From: Cytobacillus kochii
GTDB taxonomy: Bacteria > Bacillota > Bacilli > Bacillales > Cytobacillaceae
Assembly: GCF_020171845.1 (NCBI RefSeq)
Contig: NZ_JAIVAM010000002.1
Span: 1-64,000 of the forward strand
Reading direction: 5' to 3'
DNA: 64,000 nucleotides
A program made the position numbers and the translations under genes. Shown here piece after piece: positions 42,182 to 50,173 of this stretch; position 1 is the stretch's first letter, and each line of letters opens with the position of its first letter. The notes under the pieces are model-generated. The model was not told where the DNA came from, made no database searches, and worked only from the letters and a program-made list of their open reading frames with translations.

Positions 42182-43285
42182 ATGGAACAATTTATTTGTA
42201 ACAGCTGTGAAAAAAATTATGAGATGACGTCAACTATATGGAAATGTGAATGTGGTGGTGTATTAAATATAGTAAAAGATACCCCAAGAGTTGATATGAC
42301 AGCTTGGAATAATTATCCTAACTCATTATGGCGTTACTTTGAAACCATGCCTTTTTCAAAGGATTCAAAGACATGGGAATCCGTTACAATGGGGGAAGGT
42401 CAATCACCTTTAATCGTTTTGGATCCTATAGAGCCAAATGTGTATGTAAAAGTTGATTATATGATGCCTACCCTATCTTTTAAAGATCGCGGGGCCGTTG
42501 TTTTGATGGCAAAGGCAAAGGAATTAGGGGTTACAAAAGTAATTGCTGATAGTAGTGGTAATGCAGGTACAGCAATTGCAGCTTATGCAGCACGTTGTAA
42601 TATTGCTTGTGATATATATCTAAGTGATGAGACTTCACCCAAAAAGATAGCTCAAATAAAAGCACATGGAGCATCGATTAAAGAAATTCATGGTACTCGT
42701 GAGGAAATTGCAGCCGCTGCACAAAATGCCGTAGATAGTGAAAAAGTTTTTTACGCAAGCCACGTGTATAATCCATATTTTTATGAAGGCACGAAAACAT
42801 ATGCCTATGAAATTTATGAACAACTTAGTGGGGTGCCTGATACACTAATTATTCCGGTCGGAAACGGCACACTTCTCCTTGGTGCTTATTATGGCTTTAA
42901 GGAGTTATTTGAAAATGGATTAATTGATCACATGCCTAAGATCGTTGCCATTCAAGCAGAGAATTGTGCACCCCTTGTGAAAGCTTACCAAAACGGGAAA
43001 GAATCAGCACAACCTATAAAAAATAGAGGCACTTTAGCTGAAGGGATAGCTATTGCTGCTCCAGCTCGTTCTAAACAAATTTTAGAAGCTGTACGAAATA
43101 CGAATGGCACTTTTATTCAAGTTAAAGAAGATGAAATTCTAAATGCACGAGCAAAACTTAGTGAGAAAGGGTTTTATGTGGAAGTAACATCAGCAGTAAA
43201 CTATGCGGGATACATGAAGTATAAAAAGAAAGCAGAAGAAAAAATAGTCATACCGCTTTGTGGAGCAGGAATTAAATCAAAATAA
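42182..43285 (+). CDS. threonine-synthase-like PLP enzyme (amino acid ammonia-lyase)
   Basis: A fold-type II PLP protein of 367 residues. It has an N-terminal zinc ribbon (C6, C9, C22, C24), PLP-lysine K101 in SFKDRG, ADSSGNAGTAIAAYAA as the phosphate/substrate loop and a glycine-rich PVGNGT. Homologues are annotated as threonine synthase, but this gene has no homoserine pathway neighbours. Its partners are a YheO-like regulator and RidA, so deamination of a (D-)hydroxyamino or diamino acid with an enamine intermediate is likelier. Confidence 0.85.
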   Translation: MEQFICNSCEKNYEMTSTIWKCECGGVLNIVKDTPRVDMTAWNNYPNSLWRYFETMPFSKDSKTWESVTMGEGQSPLIVLDPIEPNVYVKVDYMMPTLSFKDRGAVVLMAKAKELGVTKVIADSSGNAGTAIAAYAARCNIACDIYLSDETSPKKIAQIKAHGASIKEIHGTREEIAAAAQNAVDSEKVFYASHVYNPYFYEGTKTYAYEIYEQLSGVPDTLIIPVGNGTLLLGAYYGFKELFENGLIDHMPKIVAIQAENCAPLVKAYQNGKESAQPIKNRGTLAEGIAIAAPARSKQILEAVRNTNGTFIQVKEDEILNARAKLSEKGFYVEVTSAVNYAGYMKYKKKAEEKIVIPLCGAGIKSK

Positions 43286-43530
43286 AACCAGACGATTATC
43301 AAGATGAATAGACTAAGTAGAGCTTTTATAGGGAAAAGGGTTTTCAGCAGGTGGAACAATAGGTCAGATAATAAATCAATTGAAAGGATTTAATGAATGA
43401 AAAAAAGATGGCTAGGGTAGGGAAATGGATTATCATAACGTAAAAAAAGAGGCTTATTCTTAAAGAATAACAGAGACGTGAAGGTACTAAATTAAAGATA
43501 GAAAAAGACGTAAAAAGAGGTGAACAAAGA

Positions 43531-44154
43531 ATGACCGAACGACTGGTGCCGCTCTCTCGTTTATCGGATAGAATCAAAATCGAACCGTACTACTACAAAA
43601 TGGGACTAAACGGGACTTATAACGAATGCTATGTGAGAAGTGAGATTGCTACTCAACTTTTGAAAGTAGTTACTTTTCTACCGGAAGGAATCGGGGTACA
43701 CGTATGGGATGGGTGGCGCTCTTTTGATACACAGCTTGCCATTTATGAAGCGACAAAGAAGGAATTAATGCTAAAGGGGTTCCAAGGTGTTTCTTTAGAA
43801 AGGGAACTAACAAAATATGTGGCTAAGCCTACAAAAGATATTGATCATCCTTCTCCGCATTTAAGTGGTGGAGCAGTTGACCTTACCTTATTTGATGGCA
43901 ATGGGCCCTTACCAATGGGAAGTGAATTTGATGAATTTCATGAAAGGTCGCAGTTAGATTATTTTGAGGGAAAAAAAACATTGACCTCTCTCGAAAATAT
44001 ATACCTAGCCAATAGAAAACTATTAAAAAGAACGATGTTGAATGCTGGTTTTATCTCGAATATAGATGAGTGGTGGCATTATGAATATGGAACAAAAAGC
44101 TGGGCAAATAAGGTTGGAGCAAAAAAATATTTTAAAGGGATATTAGAAATTTAA
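43531..44154 (+). CDS. D-alanyl-D-alanine dipeptidase (VanX/DdpX family)
   Basis: A peptidase M15D protein of 207 residues. Zinc ligands H110, D117 and H183, catalytic E180 (DEWWHYEYG) and R63 (DGWRS) have the VanX arrangement (SPHLSGGAVDLTL). It hydrolyses D-Ala-D-Ala or similar dipeptides in the cytosol, for wall recycling rather than vancomycin resistance, as no van genes adjoin. GAGGTG precedes the ATG by 9 bases. The 245 bases before it hold only a short non-coding-like open fragment. Confidence 0.88.
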   Translation: MTERLVPLSRLSDRIKIEPYYYKMGLNGTYNECYVRSEIATQLLKVVTFLPEGIGVHVWDGWRSFDTQLAIYEATKKELMLKGFQGVSLERELTKYVAKPTKDIDHPSPHLSGGAVDLTLFDGNGPLPMGSEFDEFHERSQLDYFEGKKTLTSLENIYLANRKLLKRTMLNAGFISNIDEWWHYEYGTKSWANKVGAKKYFKGILEI

Positions 44155-44174
44155 TATTTTCCATTTACTTCCAT

Positions 44175-44203
44175 TTGACACTATACCTGTAGGGGTATAT
44201 GAT
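44175..44203 (+). promoter_or_regulatory. cstR promoter with CstR operator
   Basis: TTGACA (44175-44180) and TATGAT (44198-44203) are 17 bases apart, and the spacer is filled by the operator TATACCTGTAGGGGTATA (44182-44199). CstR binding would block RNA polymerase. Confidence 0.8.
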
Positions 44204-44228
44204 GGTTGTTGTAAGGAGGGAGGCATTA

Positions 44229-44486
44229 ATGAAATATAATCGACAAATGATCAACCGTGTAAAAAGAATGGAAGGACAATTACGCGGTATCGTAAAAATG
44301 ATGGAAGATAATAAAGATTGTCGGGAAATTGTAACACAACTCTCAGCTGTTCGTTCTGCAGCAGATCGGACGATTGGTTTAATCGTCAGCAATAATTTAG
44401 TTGAATGCGTACTAAATGGGACTGAAGGATCAAGTAATGAAGAAATGGTAAAAGAGGCGGTATCGATGTTAGTAAAAAGTAGATAG
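44229..44486 (+). CDS. cstR: CstR persulfide-sensing repressor (CsoR/FrmR family)
   Basis: An 85-residue helical protein with Cys31 and Cys60, the pair that forms di- or trisulfide links in Staphylococcus aureus CstR. Asn56 stands where copper-sensing CsoR needs a His, so this is a sulfur and not a copper sensor. MINRVKRMEGQLRGIVKMME is the family start. ATG 44229 follows AAGGAGGGAGG. It sits at the head of eight sulfur genes and four matching operators, which it should control. Confidence 0.9.
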   Translation: MKYNRQMINRVKRMEGQLRGIVKMMEDNKDCREIVTQLSAVRSAADRTIGLIVSNNLVECVLNGTEGSSNEEMVKEAVSMLVKSR

Positions 44487-44493
44487 AGTTCTC

Positions 44494-44537
44494 TTGACAA
44501 TATATTTTTTTATCTTTTATTATACCTATAGGGGTAT
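44494..44537 (+). promoter_or_regulatory. promoter and CstR operator of the sulfur genes
   Basis: TTGACA at 44494-44499 and TATTAT at 44518-44523 with an 18-base spacer; operator ATACCTATAGGGGTAT at 44522-44537 covers the -10 and start point. Confidence 0.8.
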
Positions 44538-44564
44538 GTGTATATCAAAAAGGAGGAAATAATA

Positions 44565-44792
44565 ATGAATGCAAACAAAGTATTAGATGCCAAAGGGCTG
44601 GCGTGTCCCATGCCGATTGTGAAAACGAAAAAGGCAATGAATGACATGGAAAGTGGTGAGGTTTTAGAAATTCACGCAACAGATAAAGGAGCAAAGAGTG
44701 ATCTAACAGCATGGGCTAAATCTGGTGGCCATGAATTAGTCGATCATACTGAAGAAAATAATGTTTTTAAATTTTGGATTAAAAAAGGGTAA
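44565..44792 (+). CDS. TusA-family sulfur carrier
   Basis: A 75-residue TusA-like protein: LDAKGLACPMPIVKTKKAM with the persulfide-carrying Cys14. It accepts sulfane sulfur as a protein persulfide and passes it on. ATG 44565 has AAGGAGG upstream. First structural gene after the CstR-controlled promoter; the DsrE-like gene follows. Confidence 0.92.
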   Translation: MNANKVLDAKGLACPMPIVKTKKAMNDMESGEVLEIHATDKGAKSDLTAWAKSGGHELVDHTEENNVFKFWIKKG

Positions 44793-44805
44793 GAAGGAGG
44801 CTATT

Positions 44806-45285
44806 ATGGTAGAAAAGAAAAAAACAACCATTATCTTATTTAGTGGGGACTATGATAAAGCTATGGCTGCTTATATTATTGCTAATGGTGCAGCAGCTTA
44901 CGATCATGAAGTAACAATTTTTCACACTTTTTGGGGATTAAATGCTTTAAGAAAAGAAGAGTTAGTACCAGTAAAAAAAGGTTTTATGGAAAAGATGTTT
45001 GCAAAAATGATGCCTAGAGGTGCCGATAATATGGGGCTATCTAATATGCACTTTGCAGGTATGGGCCCAAAATTAATTAAAAATGTGATGAAAAAACATA
45101 ATGCAGTCCCTCTCCCTAATTTAATTGAAATGGCACAAGAACAGGATATCAAACTGGTTGCTTGTACAATGACAATGGATTTGTTGGGGTTACAACAGGA
45201 GGAACTATTAGACGGTATTGAGTATGCAGGTGTAGCTGCTTATTTAGCCGATGCTGAAGATGGGAATGTGAATTTATTTATCTAA
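44806..45285 (+). CDS. DsrE/DsrF-like (DsrE2-type) sulfur carrier protein
   Basis: A protein of 159 residues of the DsrE/F/H-like superfamily (DsrE2 type): TIILFSGDYDKAMAAYIIAN, IFHTFWGLNAL and IKLVACTMTMDLLG with conserved Cys120. Related proteins exchange sulfane sulfur with TusA and rhodanese. AAGGAGG precedes the ATG at 44806. The central PRGADNMGLSNMHFAGMG segment is typical of the group. Cytosolic or loosely membrane-bound. Confidence 0.88.
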   Translation: MVEKKKTTIILFSGDYDKAMAAYIIANGAAAYDHEVTIFHTFWGLNALRKEELVPVKKGFMEKMFAKMMPRGADNMGLSNMHFAGMGPKLIKNVMKKHNAVPLPNLIEMAQEQDIKLVACTMTMDLLGLQQEELLDGIEYAGVAAYLADAEDGNVNLFI

Positions 45286-45303
45286 TCAATAGGGGGATAT
45301 GAA

Positions 45304-45569
45304 ATGGAAATAATCAATGATGTCCTTTTATTCTTTATTACTGCCTTTTTTCTTACACGTTTTATTTCAGTGAAAGGAATAAAGCAGATTTCAACTGCCG
45401 ATTTACGAATGGTGTTAAAAGATAAGGAAAAACAGTTTGTTGATGTACGAACTCATTCAGAGTTTAAAGGTAGATCTATTCCTTCATTCCAAAAGATCCG
45501 TTGCAGCAATTGAAGAAACTAGGGTATACAAAAATCACAAATATAAAGGGCGGGATGAATGCCTGGTAA
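45304..45569 (+). pseudogene. membrane-anchored rhodanese gene with internal deletion
   Basis: ATG 45304 gives an N-terminal membrane helix (IINDVLLFFITAFFLTRFIS) and the start of a rhodanese domain (FVDVRTHSEFKGRSI), then goes out of frame and stops at 45511. In another frame the end of the domain remains: KKLGYTKITNIKGGMNAW to 45569. About 35-40 residues, including the active-site cysteine loop, are lost. So this copy cannot work; two intact rhodanese domains follow. Confidence 0.88.
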
Positions 45570-45584
45570 GAGAGGAGTTTTATT

Positions 45585-45881
45585 ATGATTCAAGTATCAC
45601 CAGAAAGTGTTAAAGACCTCTTACAAAACAACCATGATGTGAGCATTGTGGATGTAAGAGAAGTGGAAGAAGTAGAACAAGGAAAAATTCCATCAGCCAT
45701 TCATATACCATTACGATTATTGGAGTTCCGAATGCATGAATTAGATAAATCAAAAGATTATATAATGGTTTGTCGTTCAGGGGCAAGAAGTGGGCAAGCA
45801 ACAGCTTTATTAGAACAACATGGTTATCGTGTGAAGAACATGTCAGGTGGAATGCTCGCATGGGATGGCAAGGTAATATAA
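45585..45881 (+). CDS. single-domain rhodanese sulfurtransferase
   Basis: A 98-residue rhodanese: VSIVDVREVEEVEQGKIPSA and the active loop CRSGARSG with Cys63. It transfers sulfane sulfur from persulfides or thiosulfate to thiol acceptors. GAGGAG precedes the ATG. It stands between the broken rhodanese and the TusA-rhodanese fusion in the CstR regulon. Confidence 0.93.
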   Translation: MIQVSPESVKDLLQNNHDVSIVDVREVEEVEQGKIPSAIHIPLRLLEFRMHELDKSKDYIMVCRSGARSGQATALLEQHGYRVKNMSGGMLAWDGKVI

Positions 45882-45899
45882 TTTTTTTTACATTTAAAT

Positions 45900-45915
45900 A
45901 TACCCATGTAGGTAT
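45900..45915 (+). promoter_or_regulatory. third CstR operator-like site
   Basis: ATACCCATGTAGGTAT fits the operator half sites and ends just before the AAGGAGGG of the TusA-rhodanese gene. No good -10/-35 lies at normal distance, so it may act as an internal roadblock. Confidence 0.6.
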
Positions 45916-45931
45916 ATAAGGAGGGCCAAAG

Positions 45932-46501
45932 ATGAATGAAGTGAAAGCAAATCAAACAGTCGACGCAAAAGGGTTAGCTTGTCCGATGCCAATTGTCCGG
46001 ACAAAAAAGGCCATGAAGGAATTAGAGGCAGGGCAGGTAATGGAAATTCTAGCAACTGACAAAGGGTCTAAAGCTGACCTCAAAGCTTGGTCTGAAAGTA
46101 CAGGACATCAATATCTAGGTACTGTAGAGGAAGGGGAAGTACTAAAGCATTATGTTCGTAAGGCTTCTGAATATGAGGAACAACCAGAACGGCACCATCC
46201 ACATGTCATTAAGAATGATGAGCTGACAGAGAAAATCGCTAAGGGGGAGTCTTTACAGATTCTAGATGTTCGAGAAGAAGCAGAGTATGCTTTTGGTCAC
46301 ATACCTGGTGCGCTATCTGTGCCTTTTGGACGTTTGCAGCAAGAACTAAATAAACTTAATCAAGATGAGCCTATTTATGTTATTTGTCGTACCGGTAACC
46401 GAAGTGATATGGCGGCACAACTTTTAGAAAGTAAGGAATTTAAAGCAGTCAATGTTGTGCCAGGTATGAATAGCTGGAGTGGGAAAGTGGAAGGAATTTA
46501 A
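45932..46501 (+). CDS. TusA-rhodanese fusion (CstA-like)
   Basis: A protein of 189 residues: TusA domain 1-76 with Cys17 (GLACPMPIVRTKKAM), a His/Glu linker, and a rhodanese domain from about 90 with Cys152 (CRTGNRSD). S. aureus CstA has rhodanese, TusA and rhodanese parts; here only two remain in reverse order of the first pair. It relays persulfide sulfur between low-molecular-weight persulfides and the dioxygenase encoded next. Confidence 0.9.
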   Translation: MNEVKANQTVDAKGLACPMPIVRTKKAMKELEAGQVMEILATDKGSKADLKAWSESTGHQYLGTVEEGEVLKHYVRKASEYEEQPERHHPHVIKNDELTEKIAKGESLQILDVREEAEYAFGHIPGALSVPFGRLQQELNKLNQDEPIYVICRTGNRSDMAAQLLESKEFKAVNVVPGMNSWSGKVEGI

Positions 46502-46548
46502 ATAATCAATGAATCATGGTAGTAACACAAAAAATTTTGAAATAATAA

Positions 46549-46564
46549 ATACCATTGGGGGTAT
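46549..46564 (+). promoter_or_regulatory. fourth CstR operator-like site, overlapping the ribosome binding site
   Basis: ATACCATTGGGGGTAT has the operator half sites ATACC and GGGGTAT; its G run also serves as the ribosome binding site of the next gene, whose ATG is 2-5 bases away. Confidence 0.55.
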
Positions 46565-46565
46565 A

Positions 46566-47696
46566 ATGATGTCTTTTAAAAAAATGAAAGCAAGTGAATT
46601 AACAACGATGATAGTTAATAAAGAGCCATTATTTATTCTAGATGTTCGTAATGAAGCTGATTTTCAAGATTGGAAGGTAGAAGGTCATGATTTTAACTAC
46701 TTGAATATACCTTACTTTGAACTATTAGACGGTGTAGAAGGCATTATTGAGCAGCTGCCTAAAGATCAAGTTATCTTAGTTGTATGTGCGAAAGAAGGCT
46801 CTTCCATAATGGTGGCGGAAATGCTATCAGATGAAGGGCTGGAAGTCAGTTATTTAGAAGGTGGAATGAAAGCATGGAGTGAGCATTTAGAGCCTGTTAA
46901 AGTAGGGGAATTGAGTACAGGAGGAGAAATGTATCAATTCGTTCGTATGGGTAAAGGCTGTCTTTCTTATATGGTCATTTCAGATGGTGAAGCAGCAATT
47001 ATCGATGCTACGAGAATGATAGATGTATATCTTGATTTTGCCAAAGAAAAAAAGGTGAAAATTACGCATGTTTTTGATACGCATTTACATGCAGACCATA
47101 TTTCTGGCGGACGTGACATCGCAGCAAAGATGGACGCTGTTTATTGGTTACCACCCAAAGATGCAGAAGAAGTAACATTCAATTATGCCAAACTAGAAGA
47201 TGGTAGTGAAGTGAAAATTGGAGAAACATCTATCAATATTCATGCCCTTTATTCACCGGGACATACCATTGGCTCGACTTCATTTGTCGTAGATGAACGC
47301 TATTTATTAACAGGTGATATATTGTTTATTGATTCTATCGGTAGACCCGATTTAGCTGGGCTTGCAGATGACTGGGTTGGAGATTTACGTGAGAGTTTAT
47401 ATAAGCGATATAAACAACTATCAAGTGAACTCATCGTTTTACCTGCCCATTTTATGATGATTGATGAATTGAATGATGATGGCAGTGTGGCCGGGAAGTT
47501 AGGTGTGCTTTTTAAACAGAACCATGGGTTAAATATTGAGGATGAAAGTGAATTTAGAAAGATTGTCACTGAAAATCTCCCACCGCAACCCAATGCGTAT
47601 CAAGAAATACGTCAAACAAATATGGGGAAAATCACTCCAGATAATGATAAACAAAGAGAGATGGAGATTGGACCCAATCGCTGTGCGGTGAGATAA
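46566..47696 (+). CDS. rhodanese-persulfide dioxygenase fusion (CstB-like)
   Basis: About 375 residues. The N-terminal rhodanese domain carries Cys73 (from ATG 46569; CAKEGSS). Then comes an ETHE1-like metallo-beta-lactamase domain with HxHxDH at H172/H174/D176/H177 ([11 protein letters not shown]) and [15 protein letters not shown] and LPAHF. ETHE1/CstB enzymes oxidise persulfides to sulfite with iron. In S. aureus CstB the rhodanese part is C-terminal, so the order here is swapped. Sulfite would be removed by the TauE-type protein downstream. Confidence 0.9.
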   Translation: MMSFKKMKASELTTMIVNKEPLFILDVRNEADFQDWKVEGHDFNYLNIPYFELLDGVEGIIEQLPKDQVILVVCAKEGSSIMVAEMLSDEGLEVSYLEGGMKAWSEHLEPVKVGELSTGGEMYQFVRMGKGCLSYMVISDGEAAIIDATRMIDVYLDFAKEKKVKITHVFDTHLHADHISGGRDIAAKMDAVYWLPPKDAEEVTFNYAKLEDGSEVKIGETSINIHALYSPGHTIGSTSFVVDERYLLTGDILFIDSIGRPDLAGLADDWVGDLRESLYKRYKQLSSELIVLPAHFMMIDELNDDGSVAGKLGVLFKQNHGLNIEDESEFRKIVTENLPPQPNAYQEIRQTNMGKITPDNDKQREMEIGPNRCAVR

Positions 47697-47712
47697 AGAA
47701 ATATTCATATAG

Positions 47713-47738
47713 AGGGACCGGAGATGGGTCCCTTTTTT
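47713..47738 (+). terminator. rho-independent terminator
   Basis: AGGGACC pairs with GGTCCCT around 7 bases and is followed by TTTTT. It lies before the tauE-like gene, so part of the transcripts would end here. Confidence 0.9.
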
Positions 47739-47764
47739 AGGTCAGCTTTAAGGAGATGAGCATA

Positions 47765-48541
47765 ATGGATTTAGCATTTATTGTGACGATATTTTTAATT
47801 GGTTTTATTGGCTCTTACTTATCAGGATTACTAGGTATCGGTGGTTCTATCATTAAATATCCGATGCTATTATATATTCCACCATTACTAGGTGTCGCGA
47901 CTTTTACTGCGCATGAAGTGTCAGGTATTAGTGCTGTCCAGGTTTTCTTCGCTACGATTGGCGGGGTTTGGGCATATCGTAAAGGTGGATATTTGAATAA
48001 AACATTAATCATTTATATGGGGGCTAGTATTTTAATAGGTAGTTTTATAGGCGGTTATGGATCGAAGCTCATGTCAGAAGGTGGCATTAATCTCGTATAC
48101 GGTATACTTGCTTTAATTGCTGCAGTTATGATGTTTATACCTAAAAAAGGAATAGATGATATCCCATTTGATCAGGTCACTTTTAATAAATGGTTAGCAG
48201 CAGCTCTTGCGCTTGTCGTCGGTGTGGCAGCAGGGATTGTTGGGGCTGCAGGTGCCTTTTTATTAGTCCCAATCATGTTAACCGTATTAAGAATCCCAAC
48301 AAAAATGACGATTGCTTCTTCTCTTGCTATTACCTTAATATCATCCATTGGTGCAACTGTTGGGAAAGTCACTACTGGGCAAGTTGACTATTATCCTGCA
48401 ATCATCATGGTTATTGCTAGTTTAATTGCTTCACCTTTAGGTGCAATGGCTGGTAAAAAGATGAATACAAAAGTGTTGCAAATGATTCTCGCATTATTAA
48501 TACTAGCTACAGCGGTGAAAATATGGGTAGATATTTTTTGA
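47765..48541 (+). CDS. TauE/SafE-family sulfite/anion exporter
   Basis: A membrane protein of about 258 residues with eight helices and the two-half pattern of TauE/SafE ([18 protein letters not shown], then [20 protein letters not shown]). It should export sulfite or a related sulfur anion made by the dioxygenase. ATG 47765 is 9 bases after AAGGAG; the ATG at 47756 is too near. A terminator precedes it, so its level may be lower than that of the other sulfur genes. Confidence 0.88.
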   Translation: MDLAFIVTIFLIGFIGSYLSGLLGIGGSIIKYPMLLYIPPLLGVATFTAHEVSGISAVQVFFATIGGVWAYRKGGYLNKTLIIYMGASILIGSFIGGYGSKLMSEGGINLVYGILALIAAVMMFIPKKGIDDIPFDQVTFNKWLAAALALVVGVAAGIVGAAGAFLLVPIMLTVLRIPTKMTIASSLAITLISSIGATVGKVTTGQVDYYPAIIMVIASLIASPLGAMAGKKMNTKVLQMILALLILATAVKIWVDIF

Positions 48542-48543
48542 AA

Positions 48544-48574
48544 AGGTAGTGATGAGCCGATGAATCACTGCTTT
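48544..48574 (+). terminator. hairpin after the tauE-like gene
   Basis: AGTGAT pairs with ATCACT, extended by AAAG/TTT with mismatches. The DNA from 48575 to 48915 shows no gene I can support. Confidence 0.5.
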
Positions 48575-48918
48575 CATATTGATACGAGATTGAGTAGGGA
48601 ATCGCCGCATTCGAAGGAAAAGTAGAAGCTGAGCGCGTCGCAATTTGAGTAGATAACGAACTAACATTTCATCAATTATTAAACATGTCATTTCATACCA
48701 GGGAAGCCTCCCGTATATCATCATGCCGAAAGTTTCTAAAGGTAAAGGAAATGGTTGATGAACCGTTTGAAAGGATACTTTTTCCGAGCTAGAACCTTCA
48801 ACGGGAGCTAAAAGATTTTGGATTTATATAAAGGGAAGGTTGTTGCGTTTGTAAATGTTGGGATGAAGTGAAAATAGTCGCTATCCTAAACCATCATCCC
48901 AAGTTCAATATAAATGAA

Positions 48919-48940
48919 GAGGCATTACCCACTCTGCCTC
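48919..48940 (-). terminator. hairpin downstream of the PfkB gene
   Basis: GAGGCA pairs with TGCCTC around a 10-base loop, 37 bases past the stop; the T content after it is low on the minus strand. Confidence 0.45.
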
Positions 48941-48976
48941 AGCTTATGATTGTCTTTGCTTTAAATGGTAGACTAT

Positions 48977-49864
48977 TTAATAAGCACCGAAAATAGAAAC
49001 AGCATGTGCTCCTTCTGTATTTGCTCGAAGGAGTACATGTTTCCATTCCAGCTCGTCTGATGGAATCCCGTGATAATAAATATCGTGCAAAATACTCGAT
49101 AAGAAGGCATCTCCTGCTCCAGTTGTATCAACAACATCTACGGTAGGTGCTTCAACGGTTATACTCTTCTCTTTATGAAGTAATGTTGCACCTAAACGGC
49201 CCCTTGTAATCATTATCCACTGATTCGACCATGAAGAAAGCTGTTGTAATGCTGTTCTATAGTCTTTGGCTTTACAAAGAAATAGCAGCTCTTCCTCTGT
49301 CATTTTAATTAGATCTGCCTCTTTTAAAAAGGCATTGATTGTCTTTCTACAATCTGATTCATTCTTCCATCTCTTTAAACGGATATTTGCATCCATGACG
49401 ATGAAATGCTGATATTTCTTTGCTAGTTTAAGTGCTTTAAAGCTTGTCTTCTTTGCAATGTCATGAAAAAGCGTTCCGGAACCGAAATAGGAGATATGCG
49501 TTTTTTGATAGATGCTTTCATTCAACTCGTTTGCTTCTAACCATATATGAGGGGTGTCATTTTCGTAAGATTGAAATTCACGCTCTCCATCCTCTTGCAC
49601 AATTGATACGATACATAACTTTTTATTAACTGATGTAATGGTACCAGACAGGTCGATGCCTTCATCTTCTAATTGCTGTTTGGCATATTGACTATGCTCA
49701 TCAGTACCTATTTTTGTCATATAAAAGGTAGGAACACTTTTCCTAGCTAGACGGATGGCTACATTGGCGGTTGCTCCTCCTACTTTCATGAATGATTGGC
49801 TATTAGGTGAAATAATGCGGTCCATGATTACTTCACCGAAAGAAATCACACCTTTACTTTTCAC
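48977..49864 (-). CDS. PfkB-family carbohydrate kinase (fructokinase-like)
   Basis: A ribokinase/PfkB-family protein of about 295 residues: N-terminal GGATANVAIRLARKSVPTFY and the C-terminal anion-hole motif VDTTGAGDAFLSSIL with catalytic Asp. It phosphorylates a sugar, probably fructose, from the similarity to Bacillus fructokinases. GTG 49864 follows GGGAG by 9 bases; the ATG at 49879 has no ribosome binding site. Single gene; 49880-50150 upstream holds nothing clear. Confidence 0.85.
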   Translation of the reverse strand: MKSKGVISFGEVIMDRIISPNSQSFMKVGGATANVAIRLARKSVPTFYMTKIGTDEHSQYAKQQLEDEGIDLSGTITSVNKKLCIVSIVQEDGEREFQSYENDTPHIWLEANELNESIYQKTHISYFGSGTLFHDIAKKTSFKALKLAKKYQHFIVMDANIRLKRWKNESDCRKTINAFLKEADLIKMTEEELLFLCKAKDYRTALQQLSSWSNQWIMITRGRLGATLLHKEKSITVEAPTVDVVDTTGAGDAFLSSILHDIYYHGIPSDELEWKHVLLRANTEGAHAVSIFGAY

Positions 49865-50173
49865 AATCAGGTCTCCCATCGTTTTTGATAAGGCTGATTA
49901 TACTATAACTTTGTATTTATCTCTGCCTTCCAAGTCACAAAATGTCCTCCTCTTTTTCCACAAACCATTCGTTTTTATTTTCAAAAAGTTATCTTTATAA
50001 GAACTTAGAAAAATCACTTTATTTATATTAATTAACTACTAACTGGTACAACAAATATTATCAGGGTGAAATCGCAATTTTTCATTGACAGCTTAGGTGG
50101 AAAGTCGTATATTGATTAAATAAAATTAATAAATATTCATATCTATGCAATTGGATAGAAAGGGTTCTTTCTA

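Noticed and set aside
42182-43285. Threonine synthase of the homoserine pathway
   Set aside because: Neighbours are RidA and a YheO-like regulator; no hom or thrB nearby.
43330-43400. 22-codon open fragment ending GGTIGQIINQLKGFNE
   Set aside because: Too short, preceded by a stop and without a start; cannot be assigned.
43531-44154. Vancomycin-resistance vanX
   Set aside because: No vanHA or vanRS genes; stand-alone M15D dipeptidases are common in Bacillus.
44229-44486. CsoR copper repressor
   Set aside because: The His ligand of CsoR is Asn here, and the operon carries sulfur and not copper genes.
48503-48724. 73-codon minus-strand frame downstream of tauE
   Set aside because: Overlaps the end of the tauE-like gene, has no ribosome binding site and an odd Arg/Leu-rich composition.
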